NCBI GenBank assembly: GCA_016718405.1 | Contig: JADKDJ010000036.1 | Coordinates: 1-64,000 of the forward strand | Direction: 5' to 3' | DNA from: Candidatus Rhodoferax odensensis | GTDB taxonomy: Bacteria > Pseudomonadota > Gammaproteobacteria > Burkholderiales > Burkholderiaceae_C | Length of the DNA: 64,000 bases | Part shown: positions 48,809-56,669 of the stretch, piece after piece | How the letters are laid out: each line of letters starts with the position of its first letter | Numbering within the stretch: position 1 is the stretch's first letter | Made by a program: the position numbers and the translations under genes | The notes under the pieces: generated by a model | The model's database searches: none | The model's input: only the letters and a program-made list of their open reading frames with translations | What the model was told of the DNA's origin: nothing

Positions 48809-50886
48809 GATGCTGCTCCTCGGAGGATCGGACCAATACGGATGGTGTGGGTTTCAGGGATTTCGCTGTGCGCCAGCACCTGAAGGCGGGGTGCCACGCG
48901 GCGCAGCAGGCGCGCAATGGCACTGCGAATTTGATCTGGTACCAACAAGCAGGCCGGAATACCGACTTCTTCCTGCTTGAGTGCGACCGAGGCGGCGGTG
49001 CGGGTCAGCATGTCGGCCACGCCAGGGTCCAGCGCCGGACCCATCGCGCCGCCCAGAGCCTGCACCAGCAAGCGCTCCAGCGCCGGGTCGATGGCAATCA
49101 CGTTCAGCTCTCGTGTCGAGCCGTAGATTTGCTGCACGATCGCTGGTGACAGCGCGACACGCACCCGCCGGGCCAGCTCGGCCGGGTCTGTGGTGGCGGT
49201 CGCGTGTTCGGCCAGCGACTCGATGATGGTGCGGATGTCGCGGATGTGGACCGACTCGTCCAGTAGCAGTTGCAGCACCTTCTGGAACACCGCAATCGGA
49301 ACCAGTTTGGGGACCACCTCGTCGATCAGTTTGGGGGCCAGCTTACTCACATGTTCCACCAGTTGTTGGGTCTCGGTACGGCTAAGAAGTTTGGAGGCAT
49401 GCACCTGCATCAAGTGTGACAAATGGGTCGCCATCACGGTCTCGGAATCAACCACCGTATAGCCGGCCATTTGTGCCGCTTCCTTCTGCCGGTCGTCGAT
49501 CCAGTGGGCGGGCAGGCCAAACGCGGGGTCGGTGGTGGCGGTGCCAATGAGTGGCGAGGTGATGCCACCAGGGTTGATGGCGAGGTGCATGCCCGGAAAG
49601 GCCTCACCTTCCCCGACGATCACACCGCGCAGGGTGATGCGGTAGCCGCTGGGGCGCAGTTCCAGGTTGTCACGCACATGCACCGGAGGCGGCAAGAAGC
49701 CCACCTCTTGCGCAAACTTTCTGCGCACGCCCTTGATGCGGGTGAGCAAGTCGCCTTGGCGGTTCTTGTCCACTAGCGCAATCAGTCGGTAACCCAGCTC
49801 CAGCCCGAGTTGGTCGACCGGTTGCAGGTCGTCCCAGGTTGCCTCGCCGTCGGGCGTTGGTGGCGGCGCCAGGGTGCTGGGATCGACCGGTGGGGGCTGA
49901 TGTGACAGCACCCAGGCGGCATACCCCAGGGCGGCGGAAATGCCCAGAAACACCACGTGCGGCATGCCTGGAATGATGCCCAAAATGCCCATGATGGCCG
50001 CCGTGATGCCAAACGCCCGTGGTGACACAAACATCTGCTGCATGATCTGGCGGCCCAGGTCATGGTCCTTGCCGACGCGGGAGACCACCATCGCCGCCGC
50101 CACCGAGATCAGCAGGCCCGGAATTTGTGCCACCAGCGCGTCGCCGACAGCCAGCAGGATGTAGGTGTCGGCGGCCTGCGAGGCGCTCAGACCGTGCTGC
50201 AGCATGCCGATGGCAAAGCCGCCAAAAATGTTGATCAGCAGGATCAGGATGCCGGCCACCGCATCCCCCCGAACGAACTTGGAGGCGCCGTCCATGGAGC
50301 CGAAAAAGTCCGCCTCTTCCGATACCTCGGCGCGGCGACGCTTGGCTTCCTTCTCGTCAATCAGCCCGGCATTCAGATCGGCATCCACCGCCATCTGCTT
50401 GCCGGGCATGGCATCGAGGGCGAAACGTGCCGACACCTCGGCGATGCGTTCGGCACCCTTGGTAACCACCACGAAGTTGATCACCACCAGGATCGAGAAC
50501 ACGATCAGGCCAACCGCAAAGTTGCCGCCGATCAGGAAGTGGCCAAAGGCCTCGATCACCGCGCCCGCTGCACCGGGGCCGGTGTGGCCTTCCAGCAGCA
50601 CCACGCGGGTGGAAGCCACGTTGAGCGACAGACGCATCAGCGTGGTGAGCAACAGCACCGCCGGGAAGGCGGCGAAGTCCAGCGGACGCAACATATACGC
50701 GGCCACCATCATCACCATCAGCGCCATGGCGATGTTGAGGGTGAAGAAGGTGTCCAGCATCCAGGTGGGCAACGGCAGCACCATCATGGCCAGGATGGCC
50801 ACCACCAAGAGTGGCGCGGCGGCGCCCTTGATCAAGGTAGCGTTGCCACCAAACCACTGCTGTACGTTCTTGATGAGGGGATTCAT
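48805..50886 (-). CDS. flhA: Flagellar export protein FlhA
   Basis: Main membrane component of the flagellar type III export gate, 693 residues. About eight membrane segments occupy the first 330 residues, with the FHIPEP-family regions (RLSLNVASTRVVLLEGHTGP, DAMPGKQMAVDADLNAGLID). The cytoplasmic substrate/chaperone-binding domain occupies the remainder. Domains and length are complete. It overlaps flhB upstream and flhF downstream by four bases each. Confidence 0.97.
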   Translation of the reverse strand: MNPLIKNVQQWFGGNATLIKGAAAPLLVVAILAMMVLPLPTWMLDTFFTLNIAMALMVMMVAAYMLRPLDFAAFPAVLLLTTLMRLSLNVASTRVVLLEGHTGPGAAGAVIEAFGHFLIGGNFAVGLIVFSILVVINFVVVTKGAERIAEVSARFALDAMPGKQMAVDADLNAGLIDEKEAKRRRAEVSEEADFFGSMDGASKFVRGDAVAGILILLINIFGGFAIGMLQHGLSASQAADTYILLAVGDALVAQIPGLLISVAAAMVVSRVGKDHDLGRQIMQQMFVSPRAFGITAAIMGILGIIPGMPHVVFLGISAALGYAAWVLSHQPPPVDPSTLAPPPTPDGEATWDDLQPVDQLGLELGYRLIALVDKNRQGDLLTRIKGVRRKFAQEVGFLPPPVHVRDNLELRPSGYRITLRGVIVGEGEAFPGMHLAINPGGITSPLIGTATTDPAFGLPAHWIDDRQKEAAQMAGYTVVDSETVMATHLSHLMQVHASKLLSRTETQQLVEHVSKLAPKLIDEVVPKLVPIAVFQKVLQLLLDESVHIRDIRTIIESLAEHATATTDPAELARRVRVALSPAIVQQIYGSTRELNVIAIDPALERLLVQALGGAMGPALDPGVADMLTRTAASVALKQEEVGIPACLLVPDQIRSAIARLLRRVAPRLQVLAHSEIPETHTIRIGPILRGAAS

Positions 50887-52040
50887 ACGGCACTTTCGGC
50901 GGCGAGGGTCTGCGACAGGGGGTCAAGTTCAGGCGGAACATCCGGGATCGGCACCTGCTCCGGCATGGGTCCGTCGCCGCGCATCGCTGCCTTGAGGCGG
51001 TACACGTAAGCCAGCACCTGCGCCACGGCGGTGAAGAGCTCGGCCGGGATGTCCTGGTCCAGCTCGGAGTGCGCGTACAGGGCGCGCGCCAGCATGGGCG
51101 AATGCAGCACCGGGATCGAGTGGCCCTTGGCGATGTCCCGAATCTTCAGGGCCAGCAAGTCCGCGCCCTTGGAGATGACTTTGGGCGCACGCATGGTGGT
51201 GTCGTCATACCGAATGGCCACGGCAAAGTGGGTTGGGTTCATCACCACAAAGTCCGCCTTGGGGACGGCACTGACGCTGTTGCCTTGGGAAATCTCGCGT
51301 TGGCGCTGGCGCAGCCGGCCCTTCATCTGTGGGTTGCCGTCAGATTCCTTGTGCTCCTGCTTGACTTCCTGGTGCGACATCTTGAGGCGCGACTTGTGCA
51401 GGAAGGACTGCAGAGGCACATCCACCATGGCTGCCAGCAGCACCACCAGCAGCAGCAGGCCCATGCCCGCGCTCAGCCACTGCGCCAGATGGCGGATGGC
51501 GCTGGTCGACGGTTGCAGCAGGAGCCGAGCCAACTCGTCGAGTCCGGCGCTGAGGTACAAGGTGCCAATCGCGCCAAGGATGGCCGTCAGCAACAGCATC
51601 TTGAGCACTTCGGCCAACTTGTCCTTGGTGAACAGCCGACCAAAGCCGGTCAATGGGTTCAGGCGGCTGAAGTCGGGCGACAGCGGTTTGAGGCTGTTGA
51701 CCCAGCCGCCGGCCGCCACGGTGCTGAGCACGGCCGCAGCGGTCACGATCACGGCAAAGACGGTGCTGGCGATCAGGCCAATGGTGGTCATTGACTGCAG
51801 TCGCGTCAGCATGGTGCCTGATTGCATCACCGTAGCGGCACTGAAGGACAGCTGTTGACTCAGGGCCAGCTTCAGGTGCTCCAGCGCCAGCGGCGCCAGG
51901 GTCATCAGCGACAGCGCGCCAACGCCCAGTACCGCCAGGTGAGACAACTCGCGCGAGCGCGTGACTTGACCGTCATCGCGCGCCTTTTGCAGCTTGCGTT
52001 CGGATGCCGGTAAATTGCGATCCTGGCTGTTGGAATCCAT
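50883..52040 (-). CDS. flhB: Flagellar export switch protein FlhB
   Basis: Controls the substrate-specificity switch of flagellar export. The 385-residue protein has four membrane segments in the first 220 residues and the autocleavage motif NPTH in VVMNPTHFAVAIRYD (near residue 265). The C-terminal tail is longer than usual and Pro-rich. The start MDSNSQDRNLPASERKLQKA is typical. A 129-base gap separates it from cheZ, and a promoter for flhBAF could lie there. Confidence 0.97.
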   Translation of the reverse strand: MDSNSQDRNLPASERKLQKARDDGQVTRSRELSHLAVLGVGALSLMTLAPLALEHLKLALSQQLSFSAATVMQSGTMLTRLQSMTTIGLIASTVFAVIVTAAAVLSTVAAGGWVNSLKPLSPDFSRLNPLTGFGRLFTKDKLAEVLKMLLLTAILGAIGTLYLSAGLDELARLLLQPSTSAIRHLAQWLSAGMGLLLLVVLLAAMVDVPLQSFLHKSRLKMSHQEVKQEHKESDGNPQMKGRLRQRQREISQGNSVSAVPKADFVVMNPTHFAVAIRYDDTTMRAPKVISKGADLLALKIRDIAKGHSIPVLHSPMLARALYAHSELDQDIPAELFTAVAQVLAYVYRLKAAMRGDGPMPEQVPIPDVPPELDPLSQTLAAESAV

Positions 52041-52169
52041 GAGGGTGGGGCAAGGTAGTTCCCACCATTGTCATCAGCCGTGGCCCAAACTAAAGGGCAA
52101 TAAGCGCGGCTTTATGCGGTCACTTCGCGGCCGCGATTCGGTGCCGCCGCACCCGAGTCGGGCAGTCTG

Positions 52170-52829
52170 TCAAAAGCCCAGGCTGGCCAGCAGATCGTCC
52201 ACCTCGGACTGGCCCTTGACCACGTCCGGATTGCCCTCCGGGTTGACTACCGGGCCGGACAACGAGGGTTGGCGGGGGTGTTCTTCGGCGCTGGTTGTGG
52301 GCGCGGCCTGCACGGCCGCATGGGCGGGCGCGGTCAGAACCAGCATCTTGACCAGTTCTTCCTCGATCGCGGCAGCCAGGTTGACGACTTTGGCGATCAC
52401 CTGGCCGGTCAGGTCATGGAAGTCCTGGGCCATCATGATTTCGGTGAGATGGCCGTCGATTTCCTTGGTTGAACGCTCCACGTCGCTGAGAAAATTCATC
52501 ACGTGGCCTTTGGCCACGGCGGCTACGGGATCCTTGACGATCAAGGCGCCGATGCGCCGCGTTTCGGCAGCAATGTAGTCATCCTGCGCCTTGGCGAGGT
52601 CGACCCGATTGAGCACTTTCTCGGCCGCTTCGCCTGTCAGTCGTGCGATGTAGGACAGGCGACTTTTCGCGTCGGGGATTTCGTCGGCCCACGCGTTGAC
52701 TTTTTCGGTGAGCCCCAGGCCGGTGAGTGAATCATGCAACTGCCTGGTGAGCGCGCCAATCATGCGGTGCACATCGGGTGTGGAAATGGCGTTGGCGCCC
52801 TCGGCGGTGGTGTGTGGCGTGGTATTCAC
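52170..52829 (-). CDS. cheZ: CheY-phosphate phosphatase CheZ
   Basis: A 219-residue chemotaxis phosphatase. It has a long helical hairpin with the catalytic-segment motif MMAQDFHDLTGQVI (about residues 130-145) and ends with the CheY-binding tail SEVDDLLASLGF. The start is GTG at 52829, overlapping the cheY stop as GTGA; the open frame upstream of it is antisense-frame material in cheY. Confidence 0.94.
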   Translation of the reverse strand: MNTTPHTTAEGANAISTPDVHRMIGALTRQLHDSLTGLGLTEKVNAWADEIPDAKSRLSYIARLTGEAAEKVLNRVDLAKAQDDYIAAETRRIGALIVKDPVAAVAKGHVMNFLSDVERSTKEIDGHLTEIMMAQDFHDLTGQVIAKVVNLAAAIEEELVKMLVLTAPAHAAVQAAPTTSAEEHPRQPSLSGPVVNPEGNPDVVKGQSEVDDLLASLGF

Positions 52830-53215
52830 TTTAGGCCCAGTTTGGTCAGGATCAGGGTGACTTTGTCTTCCAGGGTCGCCTTGGTGAAGGGCTTCACGAT
52901 GTAGCCAGCAGCACCTTGTTGGGCGGCCATGACGATGTCCTCCTTGCGCGCCTCGGCGGTAACCATCAACACCGGAAGGTGCTTGAGTTTGTCGTCTTTC
53001 TTTATCTCGGCCAACAACTGAAACCCGTTCATGTTGGGCATGTTGATGTCGCTCACCACGAAATCGAAGTTCGAGTTTCGCAACTTCTGCAACGCCACCA
53101 CGCCGTCCTCGGCCTCGTCGGCCTCGGCGTAGCCGCATTCCTTGAGCAGGTTACGCACGATGCGCCGCATCGTGGAGAAATCGTCAACCACCAAAAACCT
53201 GAGCTCATTTGCCAT
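52826..53215 (-). CDS. cheY: Chemotaxis response regulator CheY
   Basis: A 129-residue single-domain receiver: MANELRFLVVDDFSTMRRIV with the acidic pair, VVSDINMPNMNG with the phosphorylated Asp, MVTAEA with the switch Thr, and YIVKPFT with the Lys. It would bind FliM at the motor. The ATG at 53215 is preferred to an upstream Met that adds ten unlike residues. The kinase genes of the pathway (cheA, cheW) are not in the window. Confidence 0.97.
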   Translation of the reverse strand: MANELRFLVVDDFSTMRRIVRNLLKECGYAEADEAEDGVVALQKLRNSNFDFVVSDINMPNMNGFQLLAEIKKDDKLKHLPVLMVTAEARKEDIVMAAQQGAAGYIVKPFTKATLEDKVTLILTKLGLK

Positions 53216-53276
53216 GAGTGACCCTTTCGTTGGGCATTGCCGCACTAGCGCTTAGTATGTACCAATTCATGCTGAC

Positions 53277-54224
53277 TCAGGGCTTTCCTTGGGGAGTTGA
53301 GGGCAGCGGCCCCTTGGCGGGGTCGCCATTTTTCATGGCCGCTGGGCGTGATGCGCCCAGCAGGCGCTCCTCGGCTTCACGGGTCATGACAATGATACTG
53401 ATTCTGCGGTTGGCGGGGCTCAACGGGGAATCCTGGTCAAACAGCGCGCTCGATGCCAAGCCCACGACACGCGCCAACTTGTCTTCGGGCATGCCCGCTG
53501 CCACCAGTTCGCGCCGCGAGGCGTTGGCGCGGTCGGCTGATAGCTCCCAGTTGCTGTAGCCGCGTTGACCACTGGAGTACGGCGCGGCGTCGGTGTGGCC
53601 ATCCAGACTGATCCTGTTGTCGATGTCGCCCAGCGCCGTGCCCAGCTCGCGCAAGATGTCGCGCATGTAGGGCTTGACCACGGCGCTGCCGCTGTCAAAC
53701 ATCGGGCGGCGTTGGTCGTCGATGATCTGAATCTGCAGGCCGTCGGGCGTCGATTCGATGCGAATTTGCGAGCTGAACTCGGTCAGTTTGGCATTGTTCG
53801 AGATGGCTTCGCTGATCTTGGCGGCCAGCTTGGCCATGGTCTTGGCATCTTGCTTGGCGACTTCGGCGCGCATGGCCTCGACCGCCTTTGTCTTCTTTTT
53901 GATGGGGTCGTTACCTTCACCGCGTCTGGACTGCCCAGCCTGCTGCGTCAGGTCGGCGCCGCCGCCTGGCAGGATGCTGTTGCTGGCGCCAGCGCCGCTG
54001 CCACCTTGCATGGACACTTTGAGGGGCGAGTTGAAGTAGTCAGACAGGCCCTTCTTGTCGCCTTCCGAGGTGGAGCCCAGTAACCACATCAATAGAAAGA
54101 AGGCCATCATCGCCGTCACGAAGTCGGCGTAGGCAATCTTCCACGCGCCACCGTGCGCAGCGTGGCCACCCTTCTTGACCTTCTTGATGATGATCGGCTG
54201 CAGCTTCTTGGCGTCAGTGGCCAT
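53277..54224 (-). CDS. motB: Flagellar motor stator protein MotB
   Basis: A 315-residue stator subunit. The single N-terminal membrane helix contains the proton-carrying Asp in WKIAYADFVTAMMAFFLLMW. A periplasmic linker leads to an OmpA-like peptidoglycan-binding domain (about 160-290) with LDGHTDAAPYSSGQRGYSNW and NRRISIIVMTREAEE. It forms the proton channel with MotA, 17 bases upstream. Confidence 0.97.
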   Translation of the reverse strand: MATDAKKLQPIIIKKVKKGGHAAHGGAWKIAYADFVTAMMAFFLLMWLLGSTSEGDKKGLSDYFNSPLKVSMQGGSGAGASNSILPGGGADLTQQAGQSRRGEGNDPIKKKTKAVEAMRAEVAKQDAKTMAKLAAKISEAISNNAKLTEFSSQIRIESTPDGLQIQIIDDQRRPMFDSGSAVVKPYMRDILRELGTALGDIDNRISLDGHTDAAPYSSGQRGYSNWELSADRANASRRELVAAGMPEDKLARVVGLASSALFDQDSPLSPANRRISIIVMTREAEERLLGASRPAAMKNGDPAKGPLPSTPQGKP

Positions 54225-54241
54225 GGCAGTTGCTTGCGTCG

Positions 54242-55102
54242 CTATTTCTTGCCGCGCACGTGCGACTCAAGTTCAACAAAGCTCGGACGCTCGGTGGAGA
54301 ACAGCACTTTTCGACCGAACTCGATCGCGGTGGATGGGTTGTAACCCTGCATGCTCGCCAACAGCGTTGTCTTGATGCATTGCAGTTCCTTGGCGCTGTC
54401 TTCGGACTTCTGCTCCAGCAGTCCGCCCAGCGGCTCGACCACCGCATAAGCCAGCAAGATGCCCAAAAACGTGCCGACCAGGGCGGAGGCGATCATGCCG
54501 CCCAGCACCGCCGGGGGTTGACCCACTGAGCCCATGGTGTTCACCACACCCAACACCGCCGCCACAATACCAAACGCCGGCAGGCCACCGGCCAACCTGG
54601 CAATGGCCGCCACCGGCGCGTGCGCCTCCTGGTGGTGGGTGTCAATCTCGCTGTCCATCAAGGATTCGATTTCGTGGGCGTTGAGGTTGCCCGAGACCAT
54701 CATGCGCAGGTAGTCGGTCATGAACTCGACCACGTGGTGATCGTGGCCGACTGCGGGGTACTTTTGAAACACTGCGGATTCATGCGGGGTTTCGACGTCC
54801 TTCTCGATCGCCATCAGCCCTTCTTTGCGCGCCTTTTGCAGGATGTCGTACAGCAGGGCGAGCAGCTCCATATAGCGGGCCTTGGTGTACTTGGACCCCT
54901 TCATCGCCTGGGGGACCAGTGCGATGGTGGCCTTGAGCACCTTTGGCTGGTTATTGACAACAAACGCGCCCAGAGCGGCGCCAAGAATCGTGATCAGCTC
55001 GAACGGCAATGCTGTCAAGATCACGGAAATGTTGCCGCCGTGGAAAATGTACACCCCGAAGATGCACACCATCGAAACCACGTAACCAACAATAACGTTC
55101 AT
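54242..55102 (-). CDS. motA: Flagellar motor stator protein MotA
   Basis: A 286-residue stator protein with four membrane helices, two near the N-terminus and two after residue 160 (GGLPAFGIVAAVLGVVNTMG). The cytoplasmic loop carries charged residues that act on FliG, in the AIALVPQAMKGSKYTKARYM segment. The start MNVIVGYVVSMVCIFGVYIF is normal. The 207-base gap before it, behind flhC, probably carries the motA promoter, but I could not find a clear sigma28 site. Confidence 0.97.
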   Translation of the reverse strand: MNVIVGYVVSMVCIFGVYIFHGGNISVILTALPFELITILGAALGAFVVNNQPKVLKATIALVPQAMKGSKYTKARYMELLALLYDILQKARKEGLMAIEKDVETPHESAVFQKYPAVGHDHHVVEFMTDYLRMMVSGNLNAHEIESLMDSEIDTHHQEAHAPVAAIARLAGGLPAFGIVAAVLGVVNTMGSVGQPPAVLGGMIASALVGTFLGILLAYAVVEPLGGLLEQKSEDSAKELQCIKTTLLASMQGYNPSTAIEFGRKVLFSTERPSFVELESHVRGKK

Positions 55103-55309
55103 GTGTTGTGCTGTGCCGAAATGAGCAGCCTGGGCCTTGGCCGTTGTCAGCCACTATAGCTTGCGATCAGCCATTCTAGGCAACAAACGACCGATGAGGA
55201 AACAGAAAAGGACCGTGAACAGGCCCTTATTGGGAGTTTGCCGGATCGCCCTTAGCACCGCGGCGCGCTGGCCTCGGCCAATTGTCGAATGCCGGGAGAA
55301 CTGCGGGTC

Positions 55310-55846
55310 TCAATGCAGCAGGATGCCGCCGGCGCTGGTGCTCTTGCCGGCGCGGGCCGGCGGCGTGCACAGGCCGCATTCGTAATGGCGGGCATTCTCG
55401 TAGGGCTCCGTCACAAAGTGGCCGCCACACTTGGAGCATTTGGTCATGGCCAGCATGCTGTTGTCCACGAACTTGACCAGACGCCACGCCCGAGTGATGG
55501 AGAGCAGCGGCTCCACCGCGCAGGCCACGATTTGTTCGGTGTAAAGCCGGTAGGCTTTCATGATTGCGTCGATATCTTCCAGCGCGCTGGTTTTGCTGAG
55601 GTACTCGTAGGTATTGAGAAACAAGGACGCGTGGATGTTGGGCTGCCAGGTCAGGAACCAGTCGGTGGAGAACGGCAACTGGCCTTTGGAGGGCGAGCGG
55701 CCAGCCACCTCTTTATACAAGCGCAGCAAGCGCTCGTAGGACAGGTCGGTCTCGCTCTCCAGCACCTGTAGGCGGGCGCCGAGGTTGATCAGTGCTACGG
55801 CACGGTCAACCTGACGGGAATCATTGAGTACGCTTTTGGTGGCCAT
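55310..55846 (-). CDS. flhC: Flagellar master regulator subunit FlhC
   Basis: A 178-residue DNA-binding subunit of the FlhD4C2 activator that switches on class II flagellar operons. It contains LPFSTDWFLTWQPNIHASLF and the four-Cys zinc site CSKC (about 138-141) and CGLC (about 157-160). The C-terminal tail PPARAGKSTSAGGILLH is short. The gene is separated from flhD by an abnormal G/C block (55870-56035); in related genomes the two genes are usually close. Confidence 0.96.
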   Translation of the reverse strand: MATKSVLNDSRQVDRAVALINLGARLQVLESETDLSYERLLRLYKEVAGRSPSKGQLPFSTDWFLTWQPNIHASLFLNTYEYLSKTSALEDIDAIMKAYRLYTEQIVACAVEPLLSITRAWRLVKFVDNSMLAMTKCSKCGGHFVTEPYENARHYECGLCTPPARAGKSTSAGGILLH

Positions 55847-55869
55847 GGTGTTCTTTCTACGGAGACCTC

Positions 55870-56035
55870 CACGGGGAATGGGGGGGGGGGCCCGCCGGGG
55901 GGGGCGCGGCCCGGCCCCCCGGGGCGGCGCGGACGCCCGGGGGGGGGCGGGCCCCGCCCGCGGGGGGGGGGGGGGGGGGGCGAGGGGGGGGGGGGGGGAA
56001 CCAGAGGGGGGGGGGGCCGGGGGGGGGGGGATTGG
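55870..56035. other. Almost pure G/C low-complexity block between flhC and flhD
   Basis: About 165 bases are nearly all G or C, with G runs of 11 (55880-55890), 8 (55897-55904), 9 (55939-55947), 19 (55962-55980), 15 (55984-55998), 11 (56006-56016) and 12 (56019-56030). Nothing else in the window resembles it. It carries no gene and no usable ribosome-binding site. The flanking flhC and flhD frames are intact. It looks like low-quality consensus from poly-G read ends or a failed gap closure, although a true G-rich tract that stalls polymerases cannot be excluded. Confidence 0.75.
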
Positions 56036-56046
56036 GGCCAGGGTTC

Positions 56047-56373
56047 TCAGACTGCTTCAGAGAAGCGCCCCGCCATCAGAATGCTGGCGTGGAGTTTTGC
56101 GGTAGCGTCGTTGTCCACCTTGCTGGGGGTGTGGTTGGTCAGCAGATTCCAGACCACGTCATCGTCCACCCGGAAGCGGCACAGCAGCATGTTGCCCGAG
56201 GCGATCTTCAGGATCTGCGCCGGCGACAGGCTGGCGATGATGTCGGCCGATTCTTCGGAGACGCCCAGGCGAAACTGCGCTTCGGCCTTGTCGGCTCGAA
56301 TCAGATTCTGTGCCAGCATCAAGTAGGTGACGTTGGCGTCGCGGATTTCTTTTTGCATCTGGTCACTGTTCAT
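56047..56373 (-). CDS. flhD: Flagellar master regulator subunit FlhD
   Basis: A 108-residue protein (MNSDQMQKEIRDANVTYLML) that pairs with FlhC. It contains LIRADKAEAQFRLGVSEESA and ASGNMLLCRFRVDDDVVWNL. The ATG at 56373 is preferred over an open frame that adds 23 residues. It is the first gene of the flagellar block, so flhD transcription should start in 56374-56669. Confidence 0.95.
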   Translation of the reverse strand: MNSDQMQKEIRDANVTYLMLAQNLIRADKAEAQFRLGVSEESADIIASLSPAQILKIASGNMLLCRFRVDDDVVWNLLTNHTPSKVDNDATAKLHASILMAGRFSEAV

Positions 56374-56669
56374 GGTGCACTCCTGGTATCGATGAAGGCG
56401 GCCCTTGGGTCGCGATGGAGTTGATTCTGAACGTGTGGTCAAAAACTTGAATCAGTCTTTTGCTGCGGGGGTTGTCGGGTTTGGGGCGACAGTCTGTAAG
56501 GCAAAGTCCTACTCAAGTCGCACCGTTCCGTTGTGTTGGATTGAAGCCATTGGGCTGGACCGACGTAAGTGGTTCGCCCGCGATTGAGCTATGAAGCGGT
56601 GCCAATTTCAGCTTTACGCATTGGGTCTTCGCTCTTATCCTGATCGCGATTGAGCTGGAGCGTGTAACT
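56374..56669. promoter_or_regulatory. Divergent control region between flhD and the TPR-GT41 gene
   Basis: This 296-base gap lies between two divergent units: the flagellar master operon and the glycosylation cassette. It must contain both promoters. No exact sigma70 or sigma28 site stands out on either strand, and no gene is visible. The GT41 gene has only a weak GGAGCG ribosome-binding site at 56656-56661. Shared control of flagellar regulation and glycosylation is possible from the layout alone. Confidence 0.45.

Noticed and set aside
55870..56035. Poly-G tract as a phase-variation switch for flhDC
   Set aside because: Known switches have one tract in a promoter or gene; seven long runs in a G/C-only block look like a consensus failure. 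Kept as a finding only with that caveat.
55824..56105. 93-codon Gly/Arg-rich open frame on the plus strand
   Set aside because: It is the translation of the G-run block and has no coding character.
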